64,000 bases of DNA from Cymodocea nodosa (taxonomy: Eukaryota > Streptophyta > Magnoliopsida > Alismatales > Cymodoceaceae): positions 14,329,501 through 14,393,500 of the forward strand of contig CM072339.1 of NCBI GenBank assembly GCA_036874045.1, given 5' to 3'. Made by a program: the position numbers and the translations under genes. This document shows, in pieces, positions 54,501 through 64,000 of the stretch. The notes under the pieces are model-generated. The model was not told the DNA's origin, made no database searches, and saw only the letters and a list, made by a program, of their open reading frames with translations. Every line of letters starts with the position of its first letter. Within the stretch, counting starts at the first letter, position 1.

Positions 54501-54611
54501 GTAAGTTCCTATGTTACCAGTTATGTATTTTGTGTCCTGGCTGTTTAGCAGTTCTAATATTTCAGAATATTTTTGTCACTGATATAGTGATATATAGTTA
54601 TTTTATTGTAA

Positions 54612-57600
54612 TCTTTTTTTTTTATGACAAAATCCCCAATCTATTTAAAGGGTGGGGACCCAAAACATACAAGGAGAGAAAAAGGAGCAAAAGTTAAATC
54701 ATTCTACAATTAGGAGTGTTCCATTTCTCCTAGGGAGGTCCTCCATTTTTAATAAGGTGTAGTGGGTTTTAGTTCTCAAGGCTTCTTTGGTTAGGTTGTT
54801 AGCTGCTCTTTTAGCCTCTTTGTAGATATGGTGACAAGATTAAACCTCCATTAGCAGGTGAATTAAATCATAGCAAAATTTAATGGTTTGGATGATTGGG
54901 CATCTTTTCTCATTCACAACCGTGTAGATATGAAGAGAGTCAATTTCCATGTCAATAATATTAAGAGAGATCTTTCTTGCTTTCCATAGCCATAATCTAT
55001 CATAAATGGTTTTGAGTTCAGCAAGGGTATTAGTGGTGTAGTTGTAGAAGTCCATCTTGGCCATGATTATATATCCTCATTCACATTGTGCAGAATGCCT
55101 CCTACTCCAAGTTGAGACATGCACGCTCCATTTGTATTTAATTTCAATCCATTCCCTTGGGGTTTTAGCCATCTTATCCATCTAGCTTGGATGTTACCAC
55201 CTTGAGAGTTCAAACCATGTGCCCATCTAAAGTCATCCAAGCTATCAAAGACCTTCCTTTGATTTTTAACAAAGGAGACATTCTTGTCTTCATATATGAT
55301 TTTACACCAGTATTTCTAGAATTGCCACAATAGGCTCGCAATGGCAGATTTCCTGTAGTACGATCATTTTCCTTTATTTTGACTTTGGAAGGAGCTAAGG
55401 ATCCATTCTTTCCATTCTTCTTGATTAATGAGATTAAGATAGAATATGTGGCAAAACCAACTTCAAGCGAGGTGAGCCCAGTTGGTTTCAAAGCCTGTGT
55501 AGTTAAAACAATCAACATTCTTGAAGGAGATGTAGCAGGTAGATATTGAAGTGATGGAAAATGCATGTTTTTTTGTATTCTCCATCATGGGAAGAACATT
55601 GGTAAGCCTTCTCCACAGGAAGAAGGAAACTTTAGTAGGGATGAATGACTACCAAATGCCTAGGTTTCAATTTTTGATATTTGGTCTTGCATGAGAAGCT
55701 TCCCAATCAGTTTTAATAGAGATATTGTTGCTCTTCTCCCAGATCCATAGGTACTGATCATCTTTTCCATACAAGAGTTAGAATTTAGCATGGATTTCTT
55801 GGAGGATTTGAGTCAGAAGTTGGAGAGCATCCAAGGTATCTCTGCAACAGTCTAATTCAACAACAGAGATGTTGAATGGTGTGGTGACAGGCACGTGACC
55901 TGCAAGCCTACCTCGTTTTGGTCGCCAATTCACCTTTACCACCCTTCCATTTGGTTATAAGAGTAACCTTGTGTCAAGCTAAGTTGATAGTCTTCTACCC
56001 TGCAAACATACTATCGGTTCTAGTCTGAAGAAGTTGTTCTTCCATTTCTGTAAGAGATTCAGACCAAATGTTTTTGTCATGTTTGAGTTTCCACATCATT
56101 TTCATCTTGATTGTGCCCTATTTCTCTCAAATCGCATATACCTAGTCCTCCTTTTAGTGCTAGTTTGGTGCTTAAGTTCCACCTCACCCAATGAGTTCTT
56201 TTATTGTCTAGTTAACTATCCTATAGGAAGTCAGCACAAAGCTGCTGAATTCTGTCCAAAATACTAATGGGGAGGTCATAAACACTAAGAAGATGGATTG
56301 GGATGCTACAAAGAATATGCTTGATTAAGGTAATCTTTCCCCTAGGAGAAAGAAGTTTGGATTTCCAACCTGCAAGCTTCTTTTTAATCTTCTACAATAG
56401 TTCCTCAAAATAAGAGGTTTTGGCTTTGCCGTTAAAGATAGGACAACTTAGGTATTTAAAAGGAAATTCACCCTTACTAAAACTAGTTGTGTCTTTGATG
56501 AGTTAAGTGTGAGAATGTCAACTTTTGTGAGAGGTAACAAAGAAGCTTTTTCTCTTGTTGATCTTTGGACCAAAAAAGGATTGATAATCCTTAAGCAATT
56601 TTACAGCTACCTTGAGACTAGATTTTCTTTCATTAAGGAACGTCAAAGTGTTGTTGGCATAAAAGAGATGAGAAATTTTCTTGTGAATAGATCCAAGTTT
56701 GTAAGGGATGATAACATTATCTTTAGTCAATTTTCAAAGTCCCTTGCTTAGAATCTCATCTAAGAAGATAGATAAATTAGGGGACAAGGGGTTGCCTTGG
56801 TGGAGTGCTCTAGATGCTTAAAAAGATTGACCTAATTCCCCATTGATGAGTATTGAAAAGTTGATGTCCTCAATGCAGTTCTTGACCAACTAGAGTAAAA
56901 TAGAAAAGAAACCAAATTTTGCTGAGACCTTGTAAAGGGTAGCCCACTTCACTCTATCAAAGGCCTTCTCCATGTCAATATTAAGGATGATGTTTTTACC
57001 TTTAAAACTAGAGTCTATTTTTTGCACAAGTTCATGAATAAGAGCAACATTGTCAAAGATGCTACGGACTTTGATGAAAGCCCCTTGGCTATTAGATTAG
57101 CTTGTCTAAGATCAAAGCGATTCAGTTTGCTAGAATCTTGGTGATGATTTTGTATTTAACATTGCATAGACTTATAGGTTGAAAATCCTTAAAATCCATT
57201 GAACACTCCTTAGGAAGAAGGAAAAGGAAGGTGCTTTCCAAGATCTATGAATTGACCCCCTTCAAAGAAATTTTGAATTACCCCACACAAATCTATGAAA
57301 ATGATGTCCCAACAATGTTGATAAAATTTGAATGAGAAACAATCAAGCTTAGGAGCATAGTCCTTATCTACCCCCTTCATTATCCATCTTGTCCAACGCT
57401 AAAGCAGTATGGTTAAGTAACTTAATGTTGCCACTACTACCTTTTGAAGTTAGCAATTTTTGAAAGAATAGTCTCCCCTATTTGGCCAATTTGTCCTTTG
57501 AGTTATTGAAGCTAGATTGGGACAACATATGCTTGAAGTAATTAGTCATCTTTCTTTTGCTAGTGACAACATGAAAATAACGTGAATTCCTGTCTCCTTT

Positions 57601-57927
57601 CAACCATCTAACTTGAGCTTTTAGGTTAAAAAGATCTCCCTTCTTTACTTGTTTAGAAAGCAATCATCCTTCAATTTTGCTAATTGATTGTGCAGATCAA
57701 CACTTTTGTCATTTTGGAGTTGCACCTCTAGTTCTCAAATATTCTTAAGTAGTTGGGATTGTCTATCTTCCACACTACCAAATTTGAACTTGTTCCACCA
57801 TTTCAAATGAGACTTCAAGTTGAAGAGTTTGATGTTAAATCTTCATAGGGTAGCTACATGGATTGAAAGTAAAAAGGAACTGTTTAACATCTTCTAGCAT
57901 TCTTGCACTTAACCACTATAGGAGCAT
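54612..57927 (-). pseudogene. L1-type LINE ORF2: reverse transcriptase, zinc domain and RNase H
   Basis: The T-run at 54610-54621 is the reversed tail. Moving right on the minus strand come an LGPHPLNR-type end and an RNase H domain (MAKMDFYNYTTNTLAELKTI near 55064). A post-reverse-transcriptase zinc region (55800-55600) follows. Blocks like FEELL-KIKKKLAGWKSK and LLSPRGKITLIKHIL lie near 56.35 kb. Reverse transcriptase pieces and KGDRNSRYFHVVTSKRKM are at 57.6 kb. The sequence breaks at an inserted LTR element and resumes at 59655. Many stops are present. Confidence 0.85.
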
Positions 57928-58110
57928 TGTTAAATGTGTGAGTAAATAGGCATTAGGTGTAATGCCATTAATCTATGACTCTTGATGTTCCTAATGTGTT
58001 ATAGTTATTAGGTGTATTCTAAGTTGTGTCTTTCTTTGTAACCTCTATATAAGAGGCTTTGTATTTTGTTAATGTAGTGATTCACTTCTACCATTTCATT
58101 TGTTTTTACA
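57928..58110 (+). repeat. Outer LTR of the GASA element
   Basis: 183 bp. By hand count it differs at about 13 positions from the adjoining LTR and about 15 from the 3' LTR, making it the most diverged of the three. Confidence 0.95.
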
Positions 58111-58293
58111 TGTTAAATGTGTGAGTAAATAGGTATTAGGTGTAATGTCATTAATGTGTGACTCTTGATGTTCTCAATGTGTTAGAGTTATTAGGTGTGT
58201 TCTAAGTTGTGTCTTTCCTTGTAACCTCTATATAAGAGGCTTTATATTTTGTTAATGTAGTGATTCACTTCCACCATTTCATTTATTTTCACA
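58111..58293 (+). repeat. Inner 5' LTR of the GASA element
   Basis: 183 bp, ends TTTTCACA, and is followed at once by the tRNA primer site TGGTATTAGAGCTTTAGG. It differs at about 8 positions from the 3' LTR. Contains the promoter-like CTCTATATAAGAGGC. Confidence 0.95.
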
Positions 58294-58351
58294 TGGTATT
58301 AGAGCTTTAGGTTTTGTCCCAGGAAACCTCTACAACAACCATTTACGTTGG

Positions 58352-58630
58352 TTGCTGGTCTCCACCTGTGTAATAGGAGAGACTGGTAGCCCACCCTTCC
58401 TTCTCCTCCTTTTGTGTCTCTCTTCTTTCTATCCCCAAGCTTTAGGATCAATGTTCTATGACACCAAGTGCAAGGTTTGGTGCGTTAAGGTAGGGATCAT
58501 GGGTAGGTGCCTCAAGTATTGCGGCATGTGTTGTTGTTGCAACTACATGTCCTTCGGCACCTACAACAAGGACAAGTGCCCTTGCTACAAGACATAGTCT
58601 CTAGCAAGAACAAACCCAAGTGCCTAAGAT
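58352..58630 (+). pseudogene. Captured GASA/snakin-type cysteine-rich peptide gene
   Basis: The frame from 58352 has a leucine-rich stretch ([11 protein letters not shown]), possibly the signal peptide end. It continues [19 protein letters not shown], then [12 protein letters not shown] and [11 protein letters not shown]. These fit the GASA framework: C-x3-C, x8, C-x3-C-x2-CC, then GTY and CPCY. Two of the twelve cysteines are tyrosine, one residue in the CCxxC box and one in GTYGNK are missing, and a one-base loss after CPCYK moves the ending (SSKNKPKC) to another frame. GASA peptides are secreted and gibberellin-responsive or antimicrobial. This copy is broken. Codons here end mostly in G or C, unlike the surroundings. 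Confidence 0.87.
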
Positions 58631-59466
58631 CATTCCTGTATGACAAGCTTGTGCTAGAGCAACGACCACCACTCGATCATGTTGCATTATGTGCGAGTTT
58701 TGTCCACTAGTCGTTGCTTCTCTTTCTTTCTTTCATTGTTGTTGTTTGATTTCTCTTCCTTGCCCTTCTACATACCATTCTTCTTCATCGTCGTCATCCC
58801 TTAGTGTTGGAGGGCGAAAGCATCAAGGTTCATGATGGTGAACCCAAGATCCAAAGTTGGAGAGCACCAGATCATCGTTGATGATGGTGGCGAGGAGGAC
58901 GAGTCCACTGTGCTGCTCTAGTTGCTAGGGCTTCCACAAATCTTCTGCTATGGGAGTTGGTAGTGGCTCTTTAGTTTCTAGTTGGGAAAGGGGAAGTTAG
59001 TCTAGTTGGGAGGAGAAAGGAGAAAAGAAACAAAAATTATATATAAAGAAAGGAGAAGAGGATGTTGATTAAAAAAGAAAAAATGGTGGAAGCACAAAAA
59101 AAAAAAATGAAAGAAGGGAAAAAGACAAGGAAAAAAAATGGACAAAAAAAAAAACTTGTTTACACTATCAATATCCAAGTAACTATTGTGTACCTGGATG
59201 TTGTAACATAGCAGCTCTACAAGGTATTTTTGAGATTTGTGCAATGACCTCTAGTAAAAATCCACTAGGGTTTGTGGAATACCTCAAGTTAACAATCCAT
59301 GTTTCTCTTGGATGATTGTTAACGTGTATGTGTGTGATTAACTAGGGTTTGATCACTTCTTTCATTTTATTTGTCCATTATGTATCTCCTTGTGACTTTT
59401 TCTTTATTTTGTTCTAGTTTTACTCATGAGTCTAGTTCAAGTTGGATGCTCCAACTTGAGGGGGAG

Positions 59467-59649
59467 TGTTAAATGTTTGAGTAAATAGGTATTAGGTGTA
59501 ATGTCATTAATGTGTGATTCTTGATGTTCCCAATGTGTTAGAGTTATTAGGTGTGTTCTTAGTTGTGTCTTTCCTTGTAACCTCTATATAAGAGGCCTTG
59601 TATTTTGTTAATGTAGTGATTCACTTTCACCATTTCATTTGTTTTCACA
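59467..59649 (+). repeat. 3' LTR of the GASA element
   Basis: 183 bp, begins after the purine tract GAGGGGGAG and ends TTTTCACA before the AGCAT target copy. Confidence 0.95.
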
Positions 59650-59654
59650 AGCAT

Positions 59655-61105
59655 GATCAGAACACAATCTTTGTTTGTATTCCACCACCAAATCCTGACT
59701 ATTTAATAGAGAGAGGGAGCAAAGAATGCAATCAAGTCTCTAATACTTGTGGCCCTCCCCATGTTTATTGTTACATTAGGAAAACCTGTCCCTAACTTGC
59801 TACATTTTGTTGACATCTACAATTGATATGGCTCCATTAATATCTATCATACTTCTGATGTTGATCGGAGAGGAATTAAGGGCTTCCCTGACAATTTGGA
59901 TGGCATTAAAGTCTCTACCATCAAGTCTGTCCTTATCAAGAAAAAGTGTTTTGGTCTCCTTCGGTTCATTCCAAAGTGACCTCCTTTTTGTCAAGTTGCA
60001 TCCTACATAAACAACAAAAAGTAAAAAAGCACTTCCTCCATTCTAATGAACTTGATAAGTTAGCATTTGATCTGTGTCGCTAACCAACTGGATCGAGATA
60101 GAATCAACCCACAACAACCAAATTTTGTTGGAAGGATTGTTGGACATCCATCTTCCAAACCTAAGGAAATCTAAAGCCTCCTTAGCACTATTAGCTAGGA
60201 GGAAAGGCTCTAAGATGGCCACAATCCCCACTTTGTCGTCTTGTATTAGCTTGTTTAGGTATCTTTTTGTGGCCTTGTTGCTAAGACCAAGGCAATTCCA
60301 AAATAAGATATTAATCATTGTTAAAAGTGGAAGGATCCTTAGTGTTGCTCCTCAAAGACGAAGTCTAAGCTCCTTTTAATGTCAACCTCCTTTACTGAAA
60401 CTTCTTTTGAAGTTTCTATATTCTGCCTTGCATCATTTGCGTGTCTCCTTCTAAGAGAGTATTGTTTGATGATTTTCAGTCCCTGCCTATGTTTTGATTT
60501 TAGTAGTCACATAACATCAGCAAGTTGCATCCATGGATCTGAGGGTTTTATCTGGTTCAATGTTGGTTTCACACCCTGTGTTTGTATTAGTCTGATTTCC
60601 AACGTCTTGGTCCAACTCAATACCCTGTCCATCTAATAGCGAGTTATGATTCAAATGGGGAATCTCCACTTCAAGTCTGGTTTGGATTATAACTTGATTA
60701 GCTTGGGCTTCAAAAGTCTCCAAAGCAAATTGTCCAGAGGGGAGTGGAGTGGGCTGTATAATTCCAGCCCCATCAGTAATTTCTTTGTGGCTTTCTTTGT
60801 TGGCCAGAGCAATGTTTTCTCTTGGGGATGTGTTTAGAGTCAGCTGACATTGATCATTGCTAGATGACCCATTGTTCCTTTGGTCATTGTTAGATGTCTC
60901 AATATTCGTAGTCATTGGCATACTCTTCTGTTATAAACATGGGTCGAAACCTCTTTGTTTCTTCGATTGTTTACTTGCTGATTGGGGACTTGCCTTGGTT
61001 GCATCTCCTGATGAGAGTTATGGTTCTCCATAGCATTCCCATTGTTCTTTAAGGATTTCTTGTAGGAGTTCATGTTATGTCCAACCTTGTAACAATTATT
61101 ACAGT
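59655..61105 (-). pseudogene. LINE continuation: ORF1 zinc knuckle and endonuclease
   Basis: On the minus strand, 61110-61030 reads CNNCYKVGHNMNSYKK, the ORF1 knuckle with its last cysteine changed. An N- and Q-rich tail (to 60517) follows. The endonuclease start MINILFWNCLGLSNKATK is at 60318, then [20 protein letters not shown] and, in a new frame, RDFNAIQIVREALNS near 59910. It joins the LINE part ending at 57927 once the inserted LTR element is removed. Together they form the longest LINE in the window, about 4.8 kb, truncated within ORF1. Confidence 0.85.
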
Positions 61106-62500
61106 TAGAGAGGAAAAACTTGATTAATTTCACTAATGACAAAGGATTATAAGAAATACAAAGAGAGAAGAGGTGTTTTATACATGCACCCTTACATTTA
61201 CATATATTTACAAGTCAATCTTTACACTCTCCCTCAAGTTGGAGTAAATATATCAATCAGTCATGCCTCACTTATTACATAATCTTAGAAAATCACAACT
61301 ACTTAACCTTTTTGTGAAGATATCACTTATTTGCTCCATAGATGGGGTGTAAGGATTGAGACTATACTACCCATTACAAGATTTCTATTATAGTGGTAAT
61401 CCACTTCAATATATTTTGTTCTTTTTTGGAAGGTGTGATTATTTGTAATATATATGACTACCTGATTATCACAATGCTTTGTTATAGGAGTAGTAGTGAC
61501 AAAACCCAATTTTGGCAAGAAAGATTTTACCCACACCATCTCACAACCAATTTTAGCCATAGATCAATACTCAACTTCTACACTAGACAATGAGATAATA
61601 TTTTGTTTATTGCTTTTCTATGTCATTAGATTTCTTCCAACATAAGTGCAATAACCTAAGGTGGACTTCTAATCTACACAATCTACTATATATCTTGAGT
61701 CTGAAAAGGTCTCAACTTAAATATGTCCATGTTGCCTATGGATAAACTCTTTTCGAGAGTTCCTTTAACATAGTATAAAACCTGAATTACACCATTCCGC
61801 CTTGGGTGTTGCATGAGAGCAACCCTATAGCAAAGGTAATATTTGGATGTGTAATTATAAGATAGATTAATTTCCAATGAGTCATCATATCTCCTTGAAT
61901 TTTGAAGTAGTTCTATTGTATCATCCTAGAAAAGAGGATTTTTTTCTATTAGAGTCTTTTCTGGTTTGCATTCTAAAATCATACCTTCTACAAAAGATCA
62001 AGTACATATTTCCTTTGAGAAAGTGACACTTTGTTTCTGGCATATGCAAATTCTATACTTAAAAATAACTGTCCTAAATCTTTACTAGCAAAATGAGTGG
62101 TAAGATATTCCTTGATTTTAATTATCCCAGCAAAATCATCCCCTATGACAAAAATATTAACATAAACTGCAATAATAACATGCCTAACTAAGGTGCATCG
62201 TACAAATATTGAGTGATCCATTTGACATGAAGTGAAGCCTCCTTTAGTGACAATGAAATTAAACTTATGAAACTATGCTTGTAGGCTCTGCTTAAGGTCA
62301 TAGATAGTCTTGTTAAGAAAACATATATTTTTCTCTTGAGCAACGCATCTAGGAGATTGTTCCATCAAAATAATTTCCTACAAATCACCATAAAAGAATA
62401 TATTTTTCACCATCCAAGCATGCAAATCCATGAGGTAGTGCATCTCAAACTAATACATAAACACCTGTTTTCACTTTACAACCCAATCTAAGTCTCCTAT
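61105..62500 (-). pseudogene. Ty1/Copia reverse transcriptase, RNase H and 3' LTR, decayed
   Basis: Minus frames give KQSLQA-FHKFNFIVTKGGFT and MDHSIFVRC, then VNIFVIGDDFAGIIKIKEYL with the catalytic pair in place of YVDD. Next come ASKDLGQLFLSIEFA and RNGVIQVLYYVKGTLEKSL. RNase H follows with TKHCDNQVVIYITNNHTF and RTKYIEVDYHYNRN. The purine tract (61245-61227) leads into an LTR starting TGTAAAGATTGACTTG at 61226. The element is a 5'-truncated Copia abutting the LINE. Confidence 0.85.
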
Positions 62501-63420
62501 TCGTTTGTAGTGATATGGATCAAAAGCTTATTAAAGAGTAAATATTGAATTTCTCTAATTCACTACTATTTTAAATTAATTTAAATATTTTAAATCAGAG
62601 TTTTCTAAATTTTATTTCCATCAATCCATAATTATAATCAAAGCTATAAATACTGTAGAAATAAAATAATAAAGTACGCAAATTTTTTTTATAGTAGTTC
62701 ATCCAAATGAACTAGTTTACTTCTCAAGGCCTCAACCTTGAGAGTTTTATTAACTTGATTTTTTTAAGTTTAATACCAACATTTACAGAGTTTTAAACTC
62801 TTACAATGGTATTTTTCTTACTATACACTAAACCACACAACATATAGTCTCACTTTGTGTTTAACTTAGGGCCACAACTCTTAACTTTACATGGCTACTA
62901 CCTTGTGCATATGAGATGTTGACTTCACTCTCTTCTTAAATCCACTAATTTGAGAAGATTATTTACCACACCTCGGTGAGCTAGGTTTTCTTAATTAAAG
63001 AGTTAATTGAAAATTACTAATTCAACATAGAAATAAACTATTTAAAACATAGAAGAATAGAAAATTGATACTCATACCAAAGATAGTTGTTGAGTTGTTA
63101 AACGTTTTCTCATACAGTGGCTTCTGATTTTTCTTAAAAAATTATAAGATACAATTGCAGTTCTCTTTATAGAATACTTCAGAGAGTTATCTCTACACTT
63201 GGTCTATCAAGAGGTTTTTCAGAGATGTCTATTTTGTATTGTGTTTTCTATTTTGGAAATTCGTAGCTCTTTATTTTTGCATTCTGTAGAGTCTTCAATC
63301 ATCAAGATTTGCATGTCTATCAAAATGAATGCATTGAATCCTTTTGTCATTTTTCATTTCCTTAAAAAAATTTGCAAAAAAGAATTTCTGTAAATCTACA
63401 ATATAATAAATGCTAACAGA
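62501..63420. other. Probable retroelement-derived DNA
   Basis: There is no coding domain. The stretch 62690-63010 (ATAGTAGTTCATCC, CTTCTCAAGGCCTCAACCTTGAG) has LTR-like style with a short palindrome CTCAAGG.CTCAACCTTGAG, but ends cannot be fixed. Confidence 0.35.
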
Positions 63421-63459
63421 TATGAGTTGTCGACTCTTAAATATTGTACGGATACTTGG

Positions 63460-64000
63460 TAGTTTATATAGTTCAACTGACGGACACATAACATTTTATA
63501 TCACCAAATATACTTAGAATAATCAGAAAGTTAAGTTCAGGTTTTTATTTTTATCAAATATTCCAAGTAGCTAATGGATACCTAGCAACTTAAGTGTCTA
63601 GAAGGACTTAAAATGTTCGAAGAGTTACATCCTTACAATGTTATTCAAATTTTCAGCTGACGGACACTTACAGTCTATGTATCTGAAGAATTCTAGAATA
63701 TTCGGAGACTTAACTCTTAAGTCTTCGTTCTAAAGAAATGTACACTCGGGCTCACAGAATTATTGTTCTAAGTGATCTGAAAATGTCTTAGCTTCGTTTG
63801 TAAGTTTTTCTACATAGACACAGACAACTTGGGCTCACAGAGTTACCATCCAACTTTTCGTTTATCAACTACATTTAATTCTAGGTCATGGATATTTAGC
63901 TTTCTATGTGACTGAAGATATTTGAGATATTCAGAGAGTTATCTCTTAAGTCTCTAATAGTTTGTAAGTTTTTCTACATAGACACAGACACTTAACAACT
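63460..64000. repeat. Degenerate tandem repeat of roughly 160-180 bp units reaching the window edge
   Basis: Related stretches recur. CAACTGACGGACACATAACA (63474) resembles CAGCTGACGGACACTTACAG (63654). TATTCGGAGACTTAACTCTTAAGTCT (63698) resembles TATTCAGAGAGTTATCTCTTAAGTCT (63929). TTTGTAAGTTTTTCTACATAG with ACACAGACA occurs at about 63799 and again at 63960. Confidence 0.75.

Larger units (their letters stand above)
57928..59649 (+). mobile_element. Non-autonomous LTR retrotransposon carrying a captured GASA domain, tandem 5' LTR
   Basis: Three 183-bp LTRs occur: 57928-58110, 58111-58293 directly adjoining it, and 59467-59649. All start TGTTAAATGT and end (C/T)ACA. The primer site TGGTATTAGAGC follows the second LTR at 58294, and the purine tract CAACTTGAGGGGGAG precedes the third at 59452-59466. 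AGCAT flanks the whole (57923-57927 and 59650-59654). The 1.17 kb interior has no gag or pol. It contains a GASA/snakin-like sequence in sense orientation and an A-rich stretch. It interrupts the minus-strand LINE. Confidence 0.93.

Noticed and set aside
54323-54697. 124-codon frame continuing past HMA1 exon f
   Set aside because: The part after 54500 follows a canonical GTAAGT donor and loses similarity to HMA1; it is read-through into the intron.
59002-59244. 80-codon phenylalanine-rich minus frame in the GASA element
   Set aside because: It is the reverse of an A-rich stretch and has no domain; the element's sense strand is plus.
1-64000. tRNA, rRNA, bacterial operons or an additional host gene
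   Set aside because: No such signal was recognised; apart from HMA1 every supported coding trace belongs to a transposable element or its captured cargo.

Overview
The window is nuclear DNA from a plant, most likely a flowering plant. It is AT-rich and has no bacterial gene organisation. The transposon families are typical of angiosperm genomes: L1-type LINEs carrying an RNase H domain, RTE-type LINEs, Ty1/Copia and Ty3/Gypsy elements, and PIF/Harbinger DNA transposons. The species cannot be named from the sequence alone.

Only one host gene is well supported. It lies on the + strand and encodes a P1B-type heavy-metal ATPase of the plastid HMA1 type. Six consecutive coding exons are present: 8527-8722, 17457-17569, 39382-39623, 42805-42910, 53992-54156 and 54284-54500. 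All junctions have GT/AG sites with compatible phases. Together they encode about 346 residues: two membrane segments, the SPC ion-binding motif, the DKTGT phosphorylation loop, the HP motif, the N-domain and the TGD motif. The 5' exons and the last exons (with the GDGxND hinge) lie outside the window. The introns measure about 8.7, 21.8, 3.2, 11.1 and 0.13 kb, and the next intron is longer than 9.5 kb.

Almost everything else is transposon sequence in those introns. 1-8.5 kb (upstream intron or flank): Harbinger termini, decayed LTR and Copia remnants, and a TIR-bounded 3.6 kb block. 8.7-17.5 kb: a TRIM-like LTR element, a 5'-truncated LINE with a 17-bp target duplication, a 631-bp Harbinger derivative with a TAA duplication, a Copia remnant and a second LINE with a 13-bp duplication. 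17.6-39.4 kb: RTE and LINE pieces, a Copia element split by a nearly complete 4.26 kb Harbinger transposon, two Gypsy remnants, a Copia element with 238-bp LTRs that lacks reverse transcriptase, and a LINE. 39.6-42.8 kb: a Gypsy LTR and an RTE end. 42.9-54 kb: a 22-bp minisatellite, Gypsy pol, LINE, RTE and Harbinger pieces, and a non-autonomous LTR element. 54.5-64 kb: a long minus-strand LINE split by another non-autonomous LTR element, then Copia and tandem repeats.

The most interesting observation concerns two small non-autonomous LTR retrotransposons in these introns. Each carries, in sense orientation between primer-binding site and polypurine tract, a recognisable copy of a plant gene. 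The element at 51645-53284 holds histone H2A (H2A.X-like), partly tandemly duplicated. The element at 57928-59649 holds a cysteine-rich GASA/snakin-type domain and has an extra tandem 5' LTR. Both copies are decayed and look intronless, as expected from capture of an mRNA during reverse transcription.
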